Of a stretch of DNA of 64,000 nucleotides, positions 1 through 10,808 are shown one piece after another. The notes under the pieces are model-generated. The model did not search any database, was not told where the DNA came from, and saw only the letters and a list, made by a program, of their open reading frames with translations. The stretch is from NCBI GenBank assembly GCA_031316155.1, contig JALDRB010000016.1, positions 1-64,000 on the forward strand, read 5' to 3'. This DNA is from Candidatus Scalindua sp. (lineage in GTDB: Bacteria > Planctomycetota > Brocadiia > Brocadiales > Scalinduaceae). A program made the position numbers and the translations under genes. Within the stretch, counting starts at the first letter, position 1, and each line of letters begins with the position of its first letter.

Positions 1-200
1 GGAGAAGCCTTTTGTATTACCTCTAAATGGGTTTTTCATAGCGATTCCATTTTAGTATGAAGAATTCAGAATAGTAGATGAGTATGACTCAAGTAGTTCA
101 CGTACCTCTTCAAGTTGATTGTATAAGAATTTCCATTTTAAACATTTGTACATTAAGTCTTCCGGCCAGAACGGATTTGTCGTACTGGTAGTATTTTGTT

Positions 201-359
201 TTAACGCAGAGGTCGCAGAGCTTATGTCAAACAAAGCTTATGAGGATACGTACTATAATTTGTTGACTAGCCGGCAAGCCTCATCGCATACTGAATAACT
301 CCATTTTTATTTTACATCACTCTTTATAACTCTCTGCGTCCTCTGCGCCTCCGCGTTAA
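201..359 (+). repeat. TTAACGC hairpin repeat, copy 1
   Basis: A 159-bp unit whose ends are imperfect inverted repeats: it begins TTAACGCAGAGG and ends CCTCCGCGTTAA, with GCAGAG-type repeats just inside both ends. The interior is AT-rich (TTGTTGACTA...CCGGCAAGCCTC). It contains no ORF. The structure is MITE-like (short, inverted ends, non-coding), but I cannot see a clear target-site duplication. Confidence 0.7.
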
Positions 360-960
360 GGTAGATTTTGTGTCTTTTGACAAACAACCAAATCCTGGAA
401 TGTTTTAGCTGATATTCTTTTCATTCTATCTTCTGAATTCTTAATTCTGACTTTTGACTCCTGTCTTCGTGTTTTCAGATCTAAGATTAGCAAGAAACGT
501 GCCTTTCCGGATAAAGTATTTTTCCAATGGACCGAGTTCAAATCTTCAGGCTAAGGTATCATATCGAGGCTCTCTCATCATGAAAATCGATGCCTGCTAA
601 CCCGTTACCACAAAAGAACAGAAATCGGATTCTTTCTGTTGACCGCAAAATTTTTGCAAACCACCTATTATCGGGAAAGGAGGGGAAGAACTTGAACTTT
701 TTAATCAAAAAATATTTTCTGACTAAATTTGTATAAATATACAACAATTATGATGTGGTTTTAAGGTGTTTTCTTTTCTCGTTCGATCGATAAGAAACTC
801 AAAGAAATTGATCCAAACAGGTGGCAATATGCCGGAAACGGATAAGGAGAAGGCAGAATTCAGAAGTAAGAAGTCAGAATTGAGAATAGTAGATGAGTAT
901 GACTCAAGGAATTTACTCATCTCTTTAAACATTTGTGCATTAAGCCTTTAGTATTTTGTT

Positions 961-1111
961 TTAACGCAGAGGCGCAGAGGTCGCGGAGCTTATCAGGAAA
1001 CTTACGGTAATTTGTTGACTACCCGGCAAGCCTCATAGCATAATGAATAACGCCCTTCTTATTTTACATCACTCTTTATAACTCTCTGTGTCCTCTGCAC
1101 CTCCGCGTTAA
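961..1111 (+). repeat. TTAACGC hairpin repeat, copy 2
   Basis: A 151-bp second copy of the unit at 201-359, in the same orientation, with the same inverted ends and the same conserved interior (TTGTTGACTACCCGGCAAGC and CATCACTCTTTATAACTC). Sequence outside the inverted ends is also shared with copy 1, so the pair probably arose by duplication of a larger (about 350 bp) block rather than by two independent insertions. Confidence 0.7.
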
Positions 1112-1628
1112 GGTAAATTTTATGCCTTCTCCCCCGGATGATGCGGTTCGATCGGGTTGCCACACAACCAAATCCTGAAATCTTTTAGACGACATTCTCT
1201 TTCTCCTGTCTCCTGAATTCTTGTTTCTAAATTTTTAGTTCTTTATATTGCCACATTTACAGTTAAATACCACTTTTCAGCAACCGATACTCATTAGAGA
1301 CAACATATTGGTAACTGTGACATTTCTAAAAGCATGATTACGGTGATATATTAAAGAAGTCTTTATAATAAGGAAATAAGGAGGCATTTACCGGCGAGAT
1401 GTGCTTATGTAAGTGTGATAGAATAGTTGTTGTGGAATTCATCTTAATTGCTATAATCCGTATCAAGACACGTCAGATGAGGAGACCGGAGGAGGGAGAA
1501 TAAAAAATCTTTAAAATAACAGATTTCGTAAATGTCTTGATTCTGGAAATCATTTAGAACACTTCTCTTCTTATCTTGCTTTTCTCCTTTCCGATTGAAG
1601 GGCTGGACACAAAAAAAGGAAAGAAAAA

Positions 1629-2228
1629 ATGATTATCAATCAAACAGCTAAGCGGTTAACGGCTTTGTTCTTTGTTCTTGGAATATCAATCTTTCCTGCC
1701 CATGCAGAAAGTTTAATACATGAGGGTTTTGAGACCGGTTGGAATGGATGGAGTGCTGATTGCGGAGTCTGGGAGATAGGGCAACCAAAATCAGGACCTG
1801 GACTCAGCCATGATGGTTCCCAATGTGCCGGTACGACCCTGGGTGGGAGCTATCCAAATGATACCGACAGCCGATTAATCAGTCCTGCAATCACTCTTCC
1901 GCTTATATCTGATAATGAAGAAATATATCTCGAATTCTGGCACTGGTTTTCTTATCTTAATAACCCGTTTTCTGATGATAAGGGTTATGTACAAATCAAG
2001 GAATACTCCGGTGAAACTGGAAAGTGGTCAGACTGGACAATTATTGGTAGTACAATAAAGAATACTTCCTCTGTCTGGACATTGAGAAAAGATGATCTTA
2101 CAAAATATTCCGGGAAAAAGATAAAAATAGCTTTTTATCATATGGTTGATGATGTTTATACTTCAGATGGCTGGTATATTGATAATGTTGATATTTCCCG
2201 GTCTTCTGCTTCTTCTCGTTCTTTCTGA
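1629..2228 (+). CDS. Secreted jelly-roll (MAM/M6-peptidase-accessory-like) protein
   Basis: A 199-residue protein with a clear Sec signal peptide (hydrophobic residues about 10-25, ending in an AHA-E type cleavage site). The mature part looks like the beta-sandwich found in MAM domains and as an accessory domain of immune-inhibitor-A-like M6 peptidases: an early GFETGWNGWS, a central EFWHWFSY strand and a terminal SDGWYIDNVDI. No catalytic motif is present, so binding or adhesion is an inference. AAAGGA lies upstream of the ATG. The protein stops about 10 residues after the domain in a Ser/Arg-rich tail, and a +1 frame continues with a hydrophobic stretch, so the C-terminus may be frameshifted. 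Confidence 0.7.
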   Translation: MIINQTAKRLTALFFVLGISIFPAHAESLIHEGFETGWNGWSADCGVWEIGQPKSGPGLSHDGSQCAGTTLGGSYPNDTDSRLISPAITLPLISDNEEIYLEFWHWFSYLNNPFSDDKGYVQIKEYSGETGKWSDWTIIGSTIKNTSSVWTLRKDDLTKYSGKKIKIAFYHMVDDVYTSDGWYIDNVDISRSSASSRSF

Positions 2229-2393
2229 AATTTCATTCCAGGATTTGTCAAATTGCCCTGCTGATTTAATTCTTTGTACCATAAACAGTTGCAAATTATT
2301 AATCATGTGTGGTGGGTATTGCCCACCAAAAATCACTTAATCTTAATACTGCTCCACTAGAGGCAATTAAGATTGTGATTATGAATTTGATGT

Positions 2394-2559
2394 TATACTC
2401 ATCTCGTAATAGTTTTCGGATAAAATCCGGTATAAAATTGAGCGAGTAAAGTCTTCGGCGCCTTTTGTCCGGGGATACCTTCACCAAGATTTGGTTTCCA
2501 GCCTGCCTGTGCGATGCACGCAGACAGGTAAAACCGAAAACCAAATCGGTTTTAGTATA
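2394..2559 (+). repeat. TATACT/AGTATA hairpin element, copy 1
   Basis: A 166-bp non-coding element running from TATACTCATC to GGTTTTAGTATA, between the convergent ends of the secreted-protein gene and the GGDEF gene. It has the family core GAGCGAGTAAAGTC..CGGCG and GTCCGGGGATACCTTCACC. A nested hairpin (2502-2528, CCTGCCTGTGCG..CGCACGCAGACAGG type) sits between the arms of its second internal hairpin. It could serve as a bidirectional transcription end, but it lacks a typical U-tract. Confidence 0.85.
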
Positions 2560-2595
2560 ACTTGAGCGATTTTTTTAAGTTATATTGGATAAATC

Positions 2596-4350
2596 TCAAA
2601 CAGGACATACTCTGTTTCTCCCTTTATTTTTGGCTTGATAGAGACCTTGATCGGTTCGTATGAGAAATTTCTCTCCTGTCTCATGTCCGTCATGGTATTC
2701 GGTTACACCAAAACTCGCCGTAACGTTATAGTGTGTTTTGTTCTCTCCCAGATAAAATTCATGACTCTCAATGGATTTGCGGATTTTATCTGCAATCTTA
2801 ACGGCGTTGTCACGGTTTGTGCCGGGAAGCATGAGAACAAATTCTTCACCGCCATAACGGCAGGCAACGTCGAGCGTTCGGCTTATACTGCGTAATATAC
2901 TGGCCACCGTATATAATATTTCATCTCCCGCTGCATGCCCGAAGTTGTCATTGATCTTTTTAAAGAAATCCAGGTCAAACATAATGAGTGAAAGATTTTT
3001 ATTTCGACGGAGTTTTGTACTCTTAATTTCTGCATTGAGCAGTAATCTGAAATGGCTGATATTGTAGAGACCGGTCATATTGTCTCTTATTGCCAGATTC
3101 GTGAGTCTTCTCTTTTCAACGGTAATAACAATATGGTGATAAAGTGCTAAGGCAAAAGTACTGAAAAAAATGAGAATTAACGGATAAACAACGCTAATGA
3201 TTATAGTGGCATGAGAGAAGAGAACTACTGAAGCAGTCATATAACTCAAACCGAGAGCAATAATGAGAAAAATAGTTTTAAAGTAACCAGCGCGATGTGT
3301 AACGAAAAAAATCAATCCACTCAAACACCAAATTATCAGGAGATTTTCAATATCACCGGAAATGCTCAAAAATTCTCTTTGAAGAACAGAATTGGTAACG
3401 GTTGCGTTGATACCCACTGAAGGATAGGCGGGTTCTAAAGGCATGGAGCGTATATCATGAAGTCCTGTTGCCGTAACACCTACGATACAGAGTGAGTCTT
3501 TAAACATCTCAACCGGTAACCAGGTCTTCTGTCCCTGCAACCATTGCGAATGGGTAACCAGAACATCATTGTAGGATACGTGAGAAAAAGTTTCCGTCCA
3601 CTTGCCGGCCCAGTTAATGAAGATATCTCCCTCTTTCGTCAGAGGAATTATCAGGGGTTTTTCGTCTGGAATGGGCACCTGGAGAAAATTGTTGCCGGCT
3701 TTCACATCCTTCGGATCAATACCGTAGTAATCAAGTGCCAGCATGAGACCCAGTTGGTAATAATTCCGGTTTTTATGCTGAACTCTGAGCTTGATTCTGC
3801 GAAGCAGCCCGTCACTGTCGGGTTGAACAGTAATGTGTCCTTCCCCTTTAACGGCATTCTCAAACAGGGGAATAGATTGGATAATATTCTCCCCTCTTAT
3901 GTCATGTAAATTCTGAAAAGCAACAGGCAGGTATACGTTTCCGGCCTTTTTCATATCTTGAGCAAACAGAGTATCTGATTCATTTGTAGAAGTTTCAGGA
4001 AAAAGGATATCGAAGGCAAGTGCCTTAACACCAAAATCTGACATTACTTTCGTTAATTCTGCATGCCTTTCACGGCTCCATGGCCATCTTCCTAACTTTT
4101 TGATACTGTCTTCGGCAATCTGGATAATAATGATTTTTGGATGGGTAAGAAGGTTTTTTCTATATTTGAATCGTTGATCTAAGGTAATATTTTCTATGTT
4201 ATCAAATGTACCGGTAATATAAAAGAATGTTGACATTAGAGCGACGAGAACAATGATGAAGATCTTCGATACAAACAGGTTTTCCTCACGTATTAAGTAG
4301 GCATTTACGTTTACAAAGAATCTTCTGATCGACAGGAGAAAGTCGGGCAT
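2596..4350 (-). CDS. CHASE2-domain diguanylate cyclase (GGDEF)
   Basis: A membrane receptor predicted to make cyclic di-GMP. The N-terminal membrane anchor is followed by a periplasmic CHASE2 sensor (ALAFDILFPE, GLLRRIKL and VGVTATGLHD segments are typical), about three transmembrane helices, then a C-terminal GGDEF domain. The active-site loop reads GGEEF about 80 residues before the C-terminus, and an RTLD inhibitory I-site lies exactly five residues before it, so product feedback is likely. I place the start at the ATG at 4350 because AAGGA lies 11 bases upstream; a TTG at 4371 is the longer alternative, without a visible ribosome site. The next gene upstream is a CHASE2 paralogue with an HD-GYP output. 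Confidence 0.9.
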   Translation of the reverse strand: MPDFLLSIRRFFVNVNAYLIREENLFVSKIFIIVLVALMSTFFYITGTFDNIENITLDQRFKYRKNLLTHPKIIIIQIAEDSIKKLGRWPWSRERHAELTKVMSDFGVKALAFDILFPETSTNESDTLFAQDMKKAGNVYLPVAFQNLHDIRGENIIQSIPLFENAVKGEGHITVQPDSDGLLRRIKLRVQHKNRNYYQLGLMLALDYYGIDPKDVKAGNNFLQVPIPDEKPLIIPLTKEGDIFINWAGKWTETFSHVSYNDVLVTHSQWLQGQKTWLPVEMFKDSLCIVGVTATGLHDIRSMPLEPAYPSVGINATVTNSVLQREFLSISGDIENLLIIWCLSGLIFFVTHRAGYFKTIFLIIALGLSYMTASVVLFSHATIIISVVYPLILIFFSTFALALYHHIVITVEKRRLTNLAIRDNMTGLYNISHFRLLLNAEIKSTKLRRNKNLSLIMFDLDFFKKINDNFGHAAGDEILYTVASILRSISRTLDVACRYGGEEFVLMLPGTNRDNAVKIADKIRKSIESHEFYLGENKTHYNVTASFGVTEYHDGHETGEKFLIRTDQGLYQAKNKGRNRVCPV

Positions 4351-5204
4351 TCTAAAAAATTTCCTTAACAAATTAATATAGTAATATGAGGAATTTCAAT
4401 GTTTCAGGTGAATTCAGAAGTAAGGAGATAGAATTCAGGATTCAGAAGGCAGAAAAAAGAGAATTCGGAATACAGCATTCGAAACACTATTCTCTTAAAC
4501 TGATAAATCATATTCTTGGTGCTGAATTCTTAATTCTTGCTTTCAATTCGTAATTCTGAAATGGTAAATCTTTTAATAGACTTTCTTTTCATTCTGACTT
4601 CTGTCTCCTTAATTATCTATTTTTGCAGTTAAACTTTATCCAGAATCCAGATTAGTAATTCGTGATTTTTTGGCTAAACTGGGTAAAATATTTTTTTATT
4701 AAGGTATTAAAAAATGAGAAAGAGATGGCTTGCCGTCTCTTTGGTGTAATAGGGAAAAGCAATAATTATGCCCATCTCGCATAAATGGTTGGCTATCGTG
4801 AGCAGGGTGAATGGTTTATACTTGATGCGTAGTCGGGATGGACGAAAAGGAGTTTTCAGGAAATGTGAAAAGATTGTTATGATCGAGAACTATTCAATCA
4901 GAAACGTATGGTGAGTTTACTGATATATGCGTTCAGTTGCGGGTGTTATGTACGGTTGTAGCCGGGAGAGGATTTGTGAGTGGAACAGAGGGTGTGGCTG
5001 CACAGATAACCAGCTGATCTCGGGGAGTTCTCGATCATTGTAATGAAGCTATTCCTTGCGTTCAGTTATCGTGAATTTGTGATGAATCGAATCATTCCTC
5101 TGTTTTCCCGGATAATTCTTATGCCTTAATTTGTATAATTTTACGACGTTAAGTATAAATTTCCTGTAAGAGGAGTAGTTGACTCAGTAGCATCCGGTTC
5201 ATAT

Positions 5205-5250
5205 CTTAATAGAAATATTTTGACCAATTGGTCAAAATATTTCTATTAAG
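5205..5250. repeat. Perfect 46-bp palindrome
   Basis: Positions 5205-5227 are the exact reverse complement of 5228-5250, with no spacer and centred on AATT (GACCAATTGGTC). The arms are AT-rich (CTTAATAGAAATATTTT). It lies 15 bp before a TATACT element. No U-tract follows, so a classical terminator is unlikely. A protein-binding site, a recombination footprint or a fused pair of terminal repeats are all possible. Confidence 0.85.
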
Positions 5251-5264
5251 AGCGTTTTTCATAA

Positions 5265-5403
5265 TATACTCATCTTATAATGGTTTTCGGATAAAATCCG
5301 AGAAAAAACGGAGTGAGTAAAGTCCTCGGCGGCTTTTGTCCGGGGATACCTTCACCAAGCTTTGGTTTTTAGAAAAATCTAAAAACAAATCGGTTTTAGT
5401 ATA
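5265..5403 (+). repeat. TATACT/AGTATA hairpin element, copy 2
   Basis: A 139-bp copy from TATACTCATC to GGTTTTAGTATA. It has the same core as the other copies (CGGATAAAATCCGAGA, GTAAAGTCCTCGGCGGC, GTCCGGGGATACC) but lacks the nested CCTGCCTGTGCG hairpin, so it approximates the uninterrupted form of the family. Confidence 0.85.
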
Positions 5404-5439
5404 TCTGATTTTCCCTGTCTATAGGCCATTCGACAGGGA

Positions 5440-5560
5440 AATTTATTTGTGATTTGTATTTTGAGATTTGCCTGTCTGCCCCTGTCTGTACGCATCGCAC
5501 AGACAGGTAATTTGTTAACCCTGTTTGGTTCCGGCTTGTTTCCAGGTTAGGGTTGATCGT
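5440..5560 (+). repeat. AAATTCC-arm hairpin element, right half only
   Basis: This resembles the right end of the elements at 44309-44600 and 42930-43516: a TTTGTGATTTG..GAGATTTG arm, a CCTGTCTG..CAGACAGG hairpin (5471-5507), then TAATTTGTTAACCCTGTTTGGTTC. The left half is missing, so it is a truncated copy. It lies just downstream of the HD-GYP gene. Confidence 0.65.
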
Positions 5561-5609
5561 ATGGTATCCGCTTATGGTGAGAACACATGCATTGGTAGAA
5601 TAAGAGCAA

Positions 5610-8078
5610 CTAAGCATTTATGAGAATGGCAGCTTCTGATATCTCATCCGTTTTCATTCTCTTGTTTTCCGTGTATTTATGAATAAAGGTAAGGAACATC
5701 GTTGCAAGTTTTGGATCAAACTGTGTCCCCGCACCCTTTTCAATTTCCTGGCAGGCGATTTTCATCGGGAGCCCCTTTCTGTAAACTCTGTCTGATGTCA
5801 TTGCATCGTAGGCATCGGCAATTGAGATGATTCTTGCTATCAGGTGGATCTCATTACCCTTTAAACCGTCAGGATACCCTTTACCGTCATATCGTTCATG
5901 GTGGTTACGTACCCCGGGCATCAGGACACTTAATCGGGACATCGGTTCCAGGATTTTGCTTCCTTTGTAAGTGTGTGATTTTATTATTTCAAATTCTTTA
6001 TCTGAAAGACGACCCGGTTTATTTAAAATATCACTACTAATTCCAATCTTTCCAATATCGTGAATAGTTGAAGAGAGCTTTATAAATTCCAGTTCTCCTG
6101 CTGTCAGCCCCAACTCCCTTCCAATACCGATACTATATTTTGCCACGCGCTTGGAATGTCCGTGGGTATAGGAGTCTCTTGCATCAAGCGCAGCCGAAAT
6201 TGATTTGATATAATCAAGAAAGATAGTGTGAATACTGATATTTAGTTGATGATTTTCGATTGCGATAGCAATTTGATGAGTGAATGAAGAGAGAAATCTT
6301 AATTCTTCAGGGGTAAATTTTGATAATGGTGAAAATATTAACGATGGCTTGTTGCAAAGGAAAAGAGTTCCGATTATTTTTCTTCTCAAAAAGATAGGGA
6401 CACAGAAAAAGTTTCGTATATTGGTCTGTAACAATGAAAAATCAGGATGAATTGAGACATTATCAATCCAGACAGGCTTTTCATCAGATAAAATCCATTC
6501 ATTTGCTATGTTTGCTATTCTGTGCAATTCTTCTTTTTTTTCATGAAGACCTATTGAAACAGAATGGTTAAAACATTTTGTTTCAACATCCAGAGTATAG
6601 AGGGCAATTACTTCACAGTGGGTTATCTTTTTTATTGGCTCCAGAAATCCTGAAGGTAGTGTTGATGAAACCGTGAAGGCAGAGGTTATCTTAACATCGT
6701 CTTGAAAGCGTTGTAAAGAATACTCATGAGAATCCTTGGTACATGTCGTGATCTCTCCTACCTCAAGAAGTATGTTTAATTCAAGTTCTCTCATGGCTGA
6801 TTCTTTGTTGGCAGCACTCAGATTGACAGCCAGACAGGCTCCCGTATTCATCAAAAGCATCGTTATGAATGGCATCATTTCCAGCATTATATTTGCTTTT
6901 TGAAATAAGAGCAAACTGGTTAAGGCCACAATTCCTGAGAGTAAAAAAAGAAATAAAATACCACCTGCAAGGAGTGCATAGGTGCTGCCTCGTAAGCGCA
7001 TCCTGAAGATTAACATGCTCAGGAATATTGATACCCCCACGATTATGAACATAAAGGTGTGAGTCTGAGGTATCCAAATGAAATTTTCCGTCAACAGGTT
7101 GTAAAGTATGTTTGCATGTAAGAATATTCCGAATTTACGTTCGAAGGGTGTTACATGAACGTCCTGTTCTGCGCCCGGAGAGGTAATACCAAAGAGAACG
7201 ATTTTGTCTTTGAAGTGGTCAGAAGGAGGCATGTTTTCATTTTGTAAAGATACGTCTGAAAAAGAGTATAAGGTGATAGGTTTTTCTGTCCCGATCTTAT
7301 CCAGCCATTTTGCTGTGTTTTGCTGGTATAAATTAATATATTTTTCAAAGTCTATGTAATTAATCGGCAGGCAACTGTTTTTGTCAATAGGTATCGTTAA
7401 GTTACCTATTCGTAAAAGATTTCCATGATATAATTCGATTTCTTCTTCGATTCCCTTTGATTCGAGAAATGCGGCAAGGGAGAGTGGTATAAAATGTTTC
7501 CTGCCATCAGCACTCGATATTTGAAGGGGAACTCTTCTTGCAACTCCATCACTATCATAAAATACGTTTAAGTGTCCGGTTCTTTTTGCCGCGACTGAAA
7601 TTAATGGTATATTTTCAATTATTTTTCCCTTGTAGATTCCATTTGTCGGTCTTGTTCTGAAAAGATTAACTGTTGGACTCCATACAGGAAAAATAATCAT
7701 TTCAGCGTTAACGGCAGCTTCTGACAAAGTGGTATCGTTCTCGGGATTTTCACTATCCTGCAGATCAAAAAACATATCAAAGGCAATGACACTGGCACCA
7801 CCTTTCTTCAGATAGTTTACTAGCTCTGCATAACGGCTTCTTGGCCAGGGCAAATGGCCAAACAGCTGCATATCTTCATCAGTTATACCTATTATGGCTA
7901 TTTTGGGTACATTGATACTCTTTTTAATTGTGTTATTTCTGAGACGCCAATCGTATAAGATTTTTTCCGGTTTATCAAAGATACCGGTAAAGTATAATGA
8001 AGATATGATTGCGGCAACCGCCAACCCCCACAGAAAACCATAGAAGTTTTTTTTTATGAAGCTTTTAACATTAAACAT
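5610..8078 (-). CDS. CHASE2-GAF-HD-GYP c-di-GMP phosphodiesterase
   Basis: An 822-residue membrane receptor. Order: N-terminal transmembrane helix (about 14-32), periplasmic CHASE2 (about 40-330; CHASE2-type FDMFFDL and GVARRVPL segments), a three-helix membrane segment (about 345-420), a GAF domain (about 470-610), then HD-GYP (about 640-800). The HD-GYP signature is complete: HSKRVAKYS, HDIGKIGI, HHERYDGKGYPDGLKG and ADAYDAMTSDR. By family knowledge it hydrolyses c-di-GMP linearly to pGpG/GMP. Its sensor is paralogous to that of the neighbouring GGDEF protein, so the pair may read related signals with opposite outputs. No strong ribosome site is visible at the ATG. Confidence 0.92.
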   Translation of the reverse strand: MFNVKSFIKKNFYGFLWGLAVAAIISSLYFTGIFDKPEKILYDWRLRNNTIKKSINVPKIAIIGITDEDMQLFGHLPWPRSRYAELVNYLKKGGASVIAFDMFFDLQDSENPENDTTLSEAAVNAEMIIFPVWSPTVNLFRTRPTNGIYKGKIIENIPLISVAAKRTGHLNVFYDSDGVARRVPLQISSADGRKHFIPLSLAAFLESKGIEEEIELYHGNLLRIGNLTIPIDKNSCLPINYIDFEKYINLYQQNTAKWLDKIGTEKPITLYSFSDVSLQNENMPPSDHFKDKIVLFGITSPGAEQDVHVTPFERKFGIFLHANILYNLLTENFIWIPQTHTFMFIIVGVSIFLSMLIFRMRLRGSTYALLAGGILFLFLLSGIVALTSLLLFQKANIMLEMMPFITMLLMNTGACLAVNLSAANKESAMRELELNILLEVGEITTCTKDSHEYSLQRFQDDVKITSAFTVSSTLPSGFLEPIKKITHCEVIALYTLDVETKCFNHSVSIGLHEKKEELHRIANIANEWILSDEKPVWIDNVSIHPDFSLLQTNIRNFFCVPIFLRRKIIGTLFLCNKPSLIFSPLSKFTPEELRFLSSFTHQIAIAIENHQLNISIHTIFLDYIKSISAALDARDSYTHGHSKRVAKYSIGIGRELGLTAGELEFIKLSSTIHDIGKIGISSDILNKPGRLSDKEFEIIKSHTYKGSKILEPMSRLSVLMPGVRNHHERYDGKGYPDGLKGNEIHLIARIISIADAYDAMTSDRVYRKGLPMKIACQEIEKGAGTQFDPKLATMFLTFIHKYTENKRMKTDEISEAAILINA

Positions 8079-10054
<1,976 letters not shown>

Positions 10055-10056
10055 AT

Positions 10057-10773
10057 ATGGTTAAAGGAAATAATTTGCCGAATCACATCGCGATTATCAT
10101 GGATGGAAACGGGCGCTGGGCAAGGAGAAAAGGGTTTTTGAGGATTAAGGGACATGAGGAAGGCGTTAAGTCGGTGAGGGAAATAACAACAGAATGTGCC
10201 AGAATGAATATTGGGCAATTGACACTTTATGCCTTTTCCAATGAAAATTGGAAACGTTCAAAAACAGAAGTGAATTTTCTGATGAAGATGTTGAAAAAGT
10301 ACTTAATCGAGGAAAGGAAAACCATAGAGGAAAATAATATTGTCTTAAAGGCTATTGGGAGATTAGAAGCCTTGCCGGGAGAAGTTCAGGACGAGCTGTC
10401 TGTCAGTATGGAAAAAAGTAAGGAAAATACGGGAATGATCTTGTGTCTTGCGCTTAACTATGGTGGGAGAACTGAGATAGTTGATGCTGCGAGAAGGCTG
10501 GCGGTTGATGTTGAGAATGGTAAACTTACTCATCAGGCGGTAAATGAGGCACTGTTTAAGAACTATATGTATACATCGGAAATGCCTGATCCTGATCTGC
10601 TGATAAGAACGGGTGGCGAAATGCGTGTGAGTAATTTTCTACTTTGGGAGATATCTTATGCAGAACTCTGGTTTACGTCCGTATACTGGCCCGAATTTAG
10701 AAAAAAACAGTTGCAGGATGCCCTGATGGATTATGCGAAGAGAGAGAGGAGGTTTGGTGGATTAATACCGTAA
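10057..10773 (+). CDS. uppS: Isoprenyl (undecaprenyl) diphosphate synthase
   Basis: A cis-prenyltransferase that adds isopentenyl units to farnesyl diphosphate to form the carrier lipid for cell-wall and O-antigen assembly. The catalytic motif IIMDGNGRWARRKG (Asp16) is at the N-terminus, followed by GHEEGVKSVREI, YAFSNENWKRS and the C-terminal DLLIRTGGEMRVSNFLLW. The usual order is cdsA directly downstream, as here. Length (238 aa) is normal. Confidence 0.97.
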   Translation: MVKGNNLPNHIAIIMDGNGRWARRKGFLRIKGHEEGVKSVREITTECARMNIGQLTLYAFSNENWKRSKTEVNFLMKMLKKYLIEERKTIEENNIVLKAIGRLEALPGEVQDELSVSMEKSKENTGMILCLALNYGGRTEIVDAARRLAVDVENGKLTHQAVNEALFKNYMYTSEMPDPDLLIRTGGEMRVSNFLLWEISYAELWFTSVYWPEFRKKQLQDALMDYAKRERRFGGLIP

Positions 10774-10808
10774 ACGTCCTCAGGACGAGAGTTATTTTTG
10801 GGACAACC

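Larger units (their letters stand above)
1..1628. other. Repeat-rich region without a convincing gene
   Basis: I see no credible coding sequence in these 1.6 kb. The content is mostly repetitive. A block at about 60-450 is repeated, diverged but in the same orientation, at about 866-1235; both start with a GAATTC-type stretch containing TAGATGAGTATGACTCAAG and both contain a TTAACGC hairpin (listed separately). Short GAATTC/AATTCT-rich strings recur here and in other intergenic regions. The last 100 bases lead into the secreted protein gene at 1629. Confidence 0.7.
4372..5609. other. Long intergenic region with repeats and a palindrome
   Basis: There are 1.2 kb without a credible gene. Positions 4400-4620 hold GAATTC-rich sequence whose right part (about 4558-4615) recurs inverted at about 34976-35037. 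About 4620-5200 shows nothing recognisable. A perfect palindrome (5205-5250), a TATACT element (5265-5403) and the right half of an AAATTCC-arm element (5440-5560) follow and are listed separately. The region separates two minus-strand CHASE2 genes and probably carries the promoter of the GGDEF gene. Confidence 0.6.

Noticed and set aside
201-359. The region of TTAACGC hairpins as a CRISPR array
   Set aside because: Only two copies of a hairpin about 600 bp apart, with conserved interiors and no regular spacers.
2635-3909. Plus-strand open frames within the GGDEF gene
   Set aside because: They are antisense to a well-conserved receptor gene and have no recognisable domain or ribosome site.
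5205-5250. Palindrome as an intrinsic terminator of the HD-GYP gene
   Set aside because: It is located beyond a repeat region about 360 bp downstream of the stop and has no U-tract or loop.
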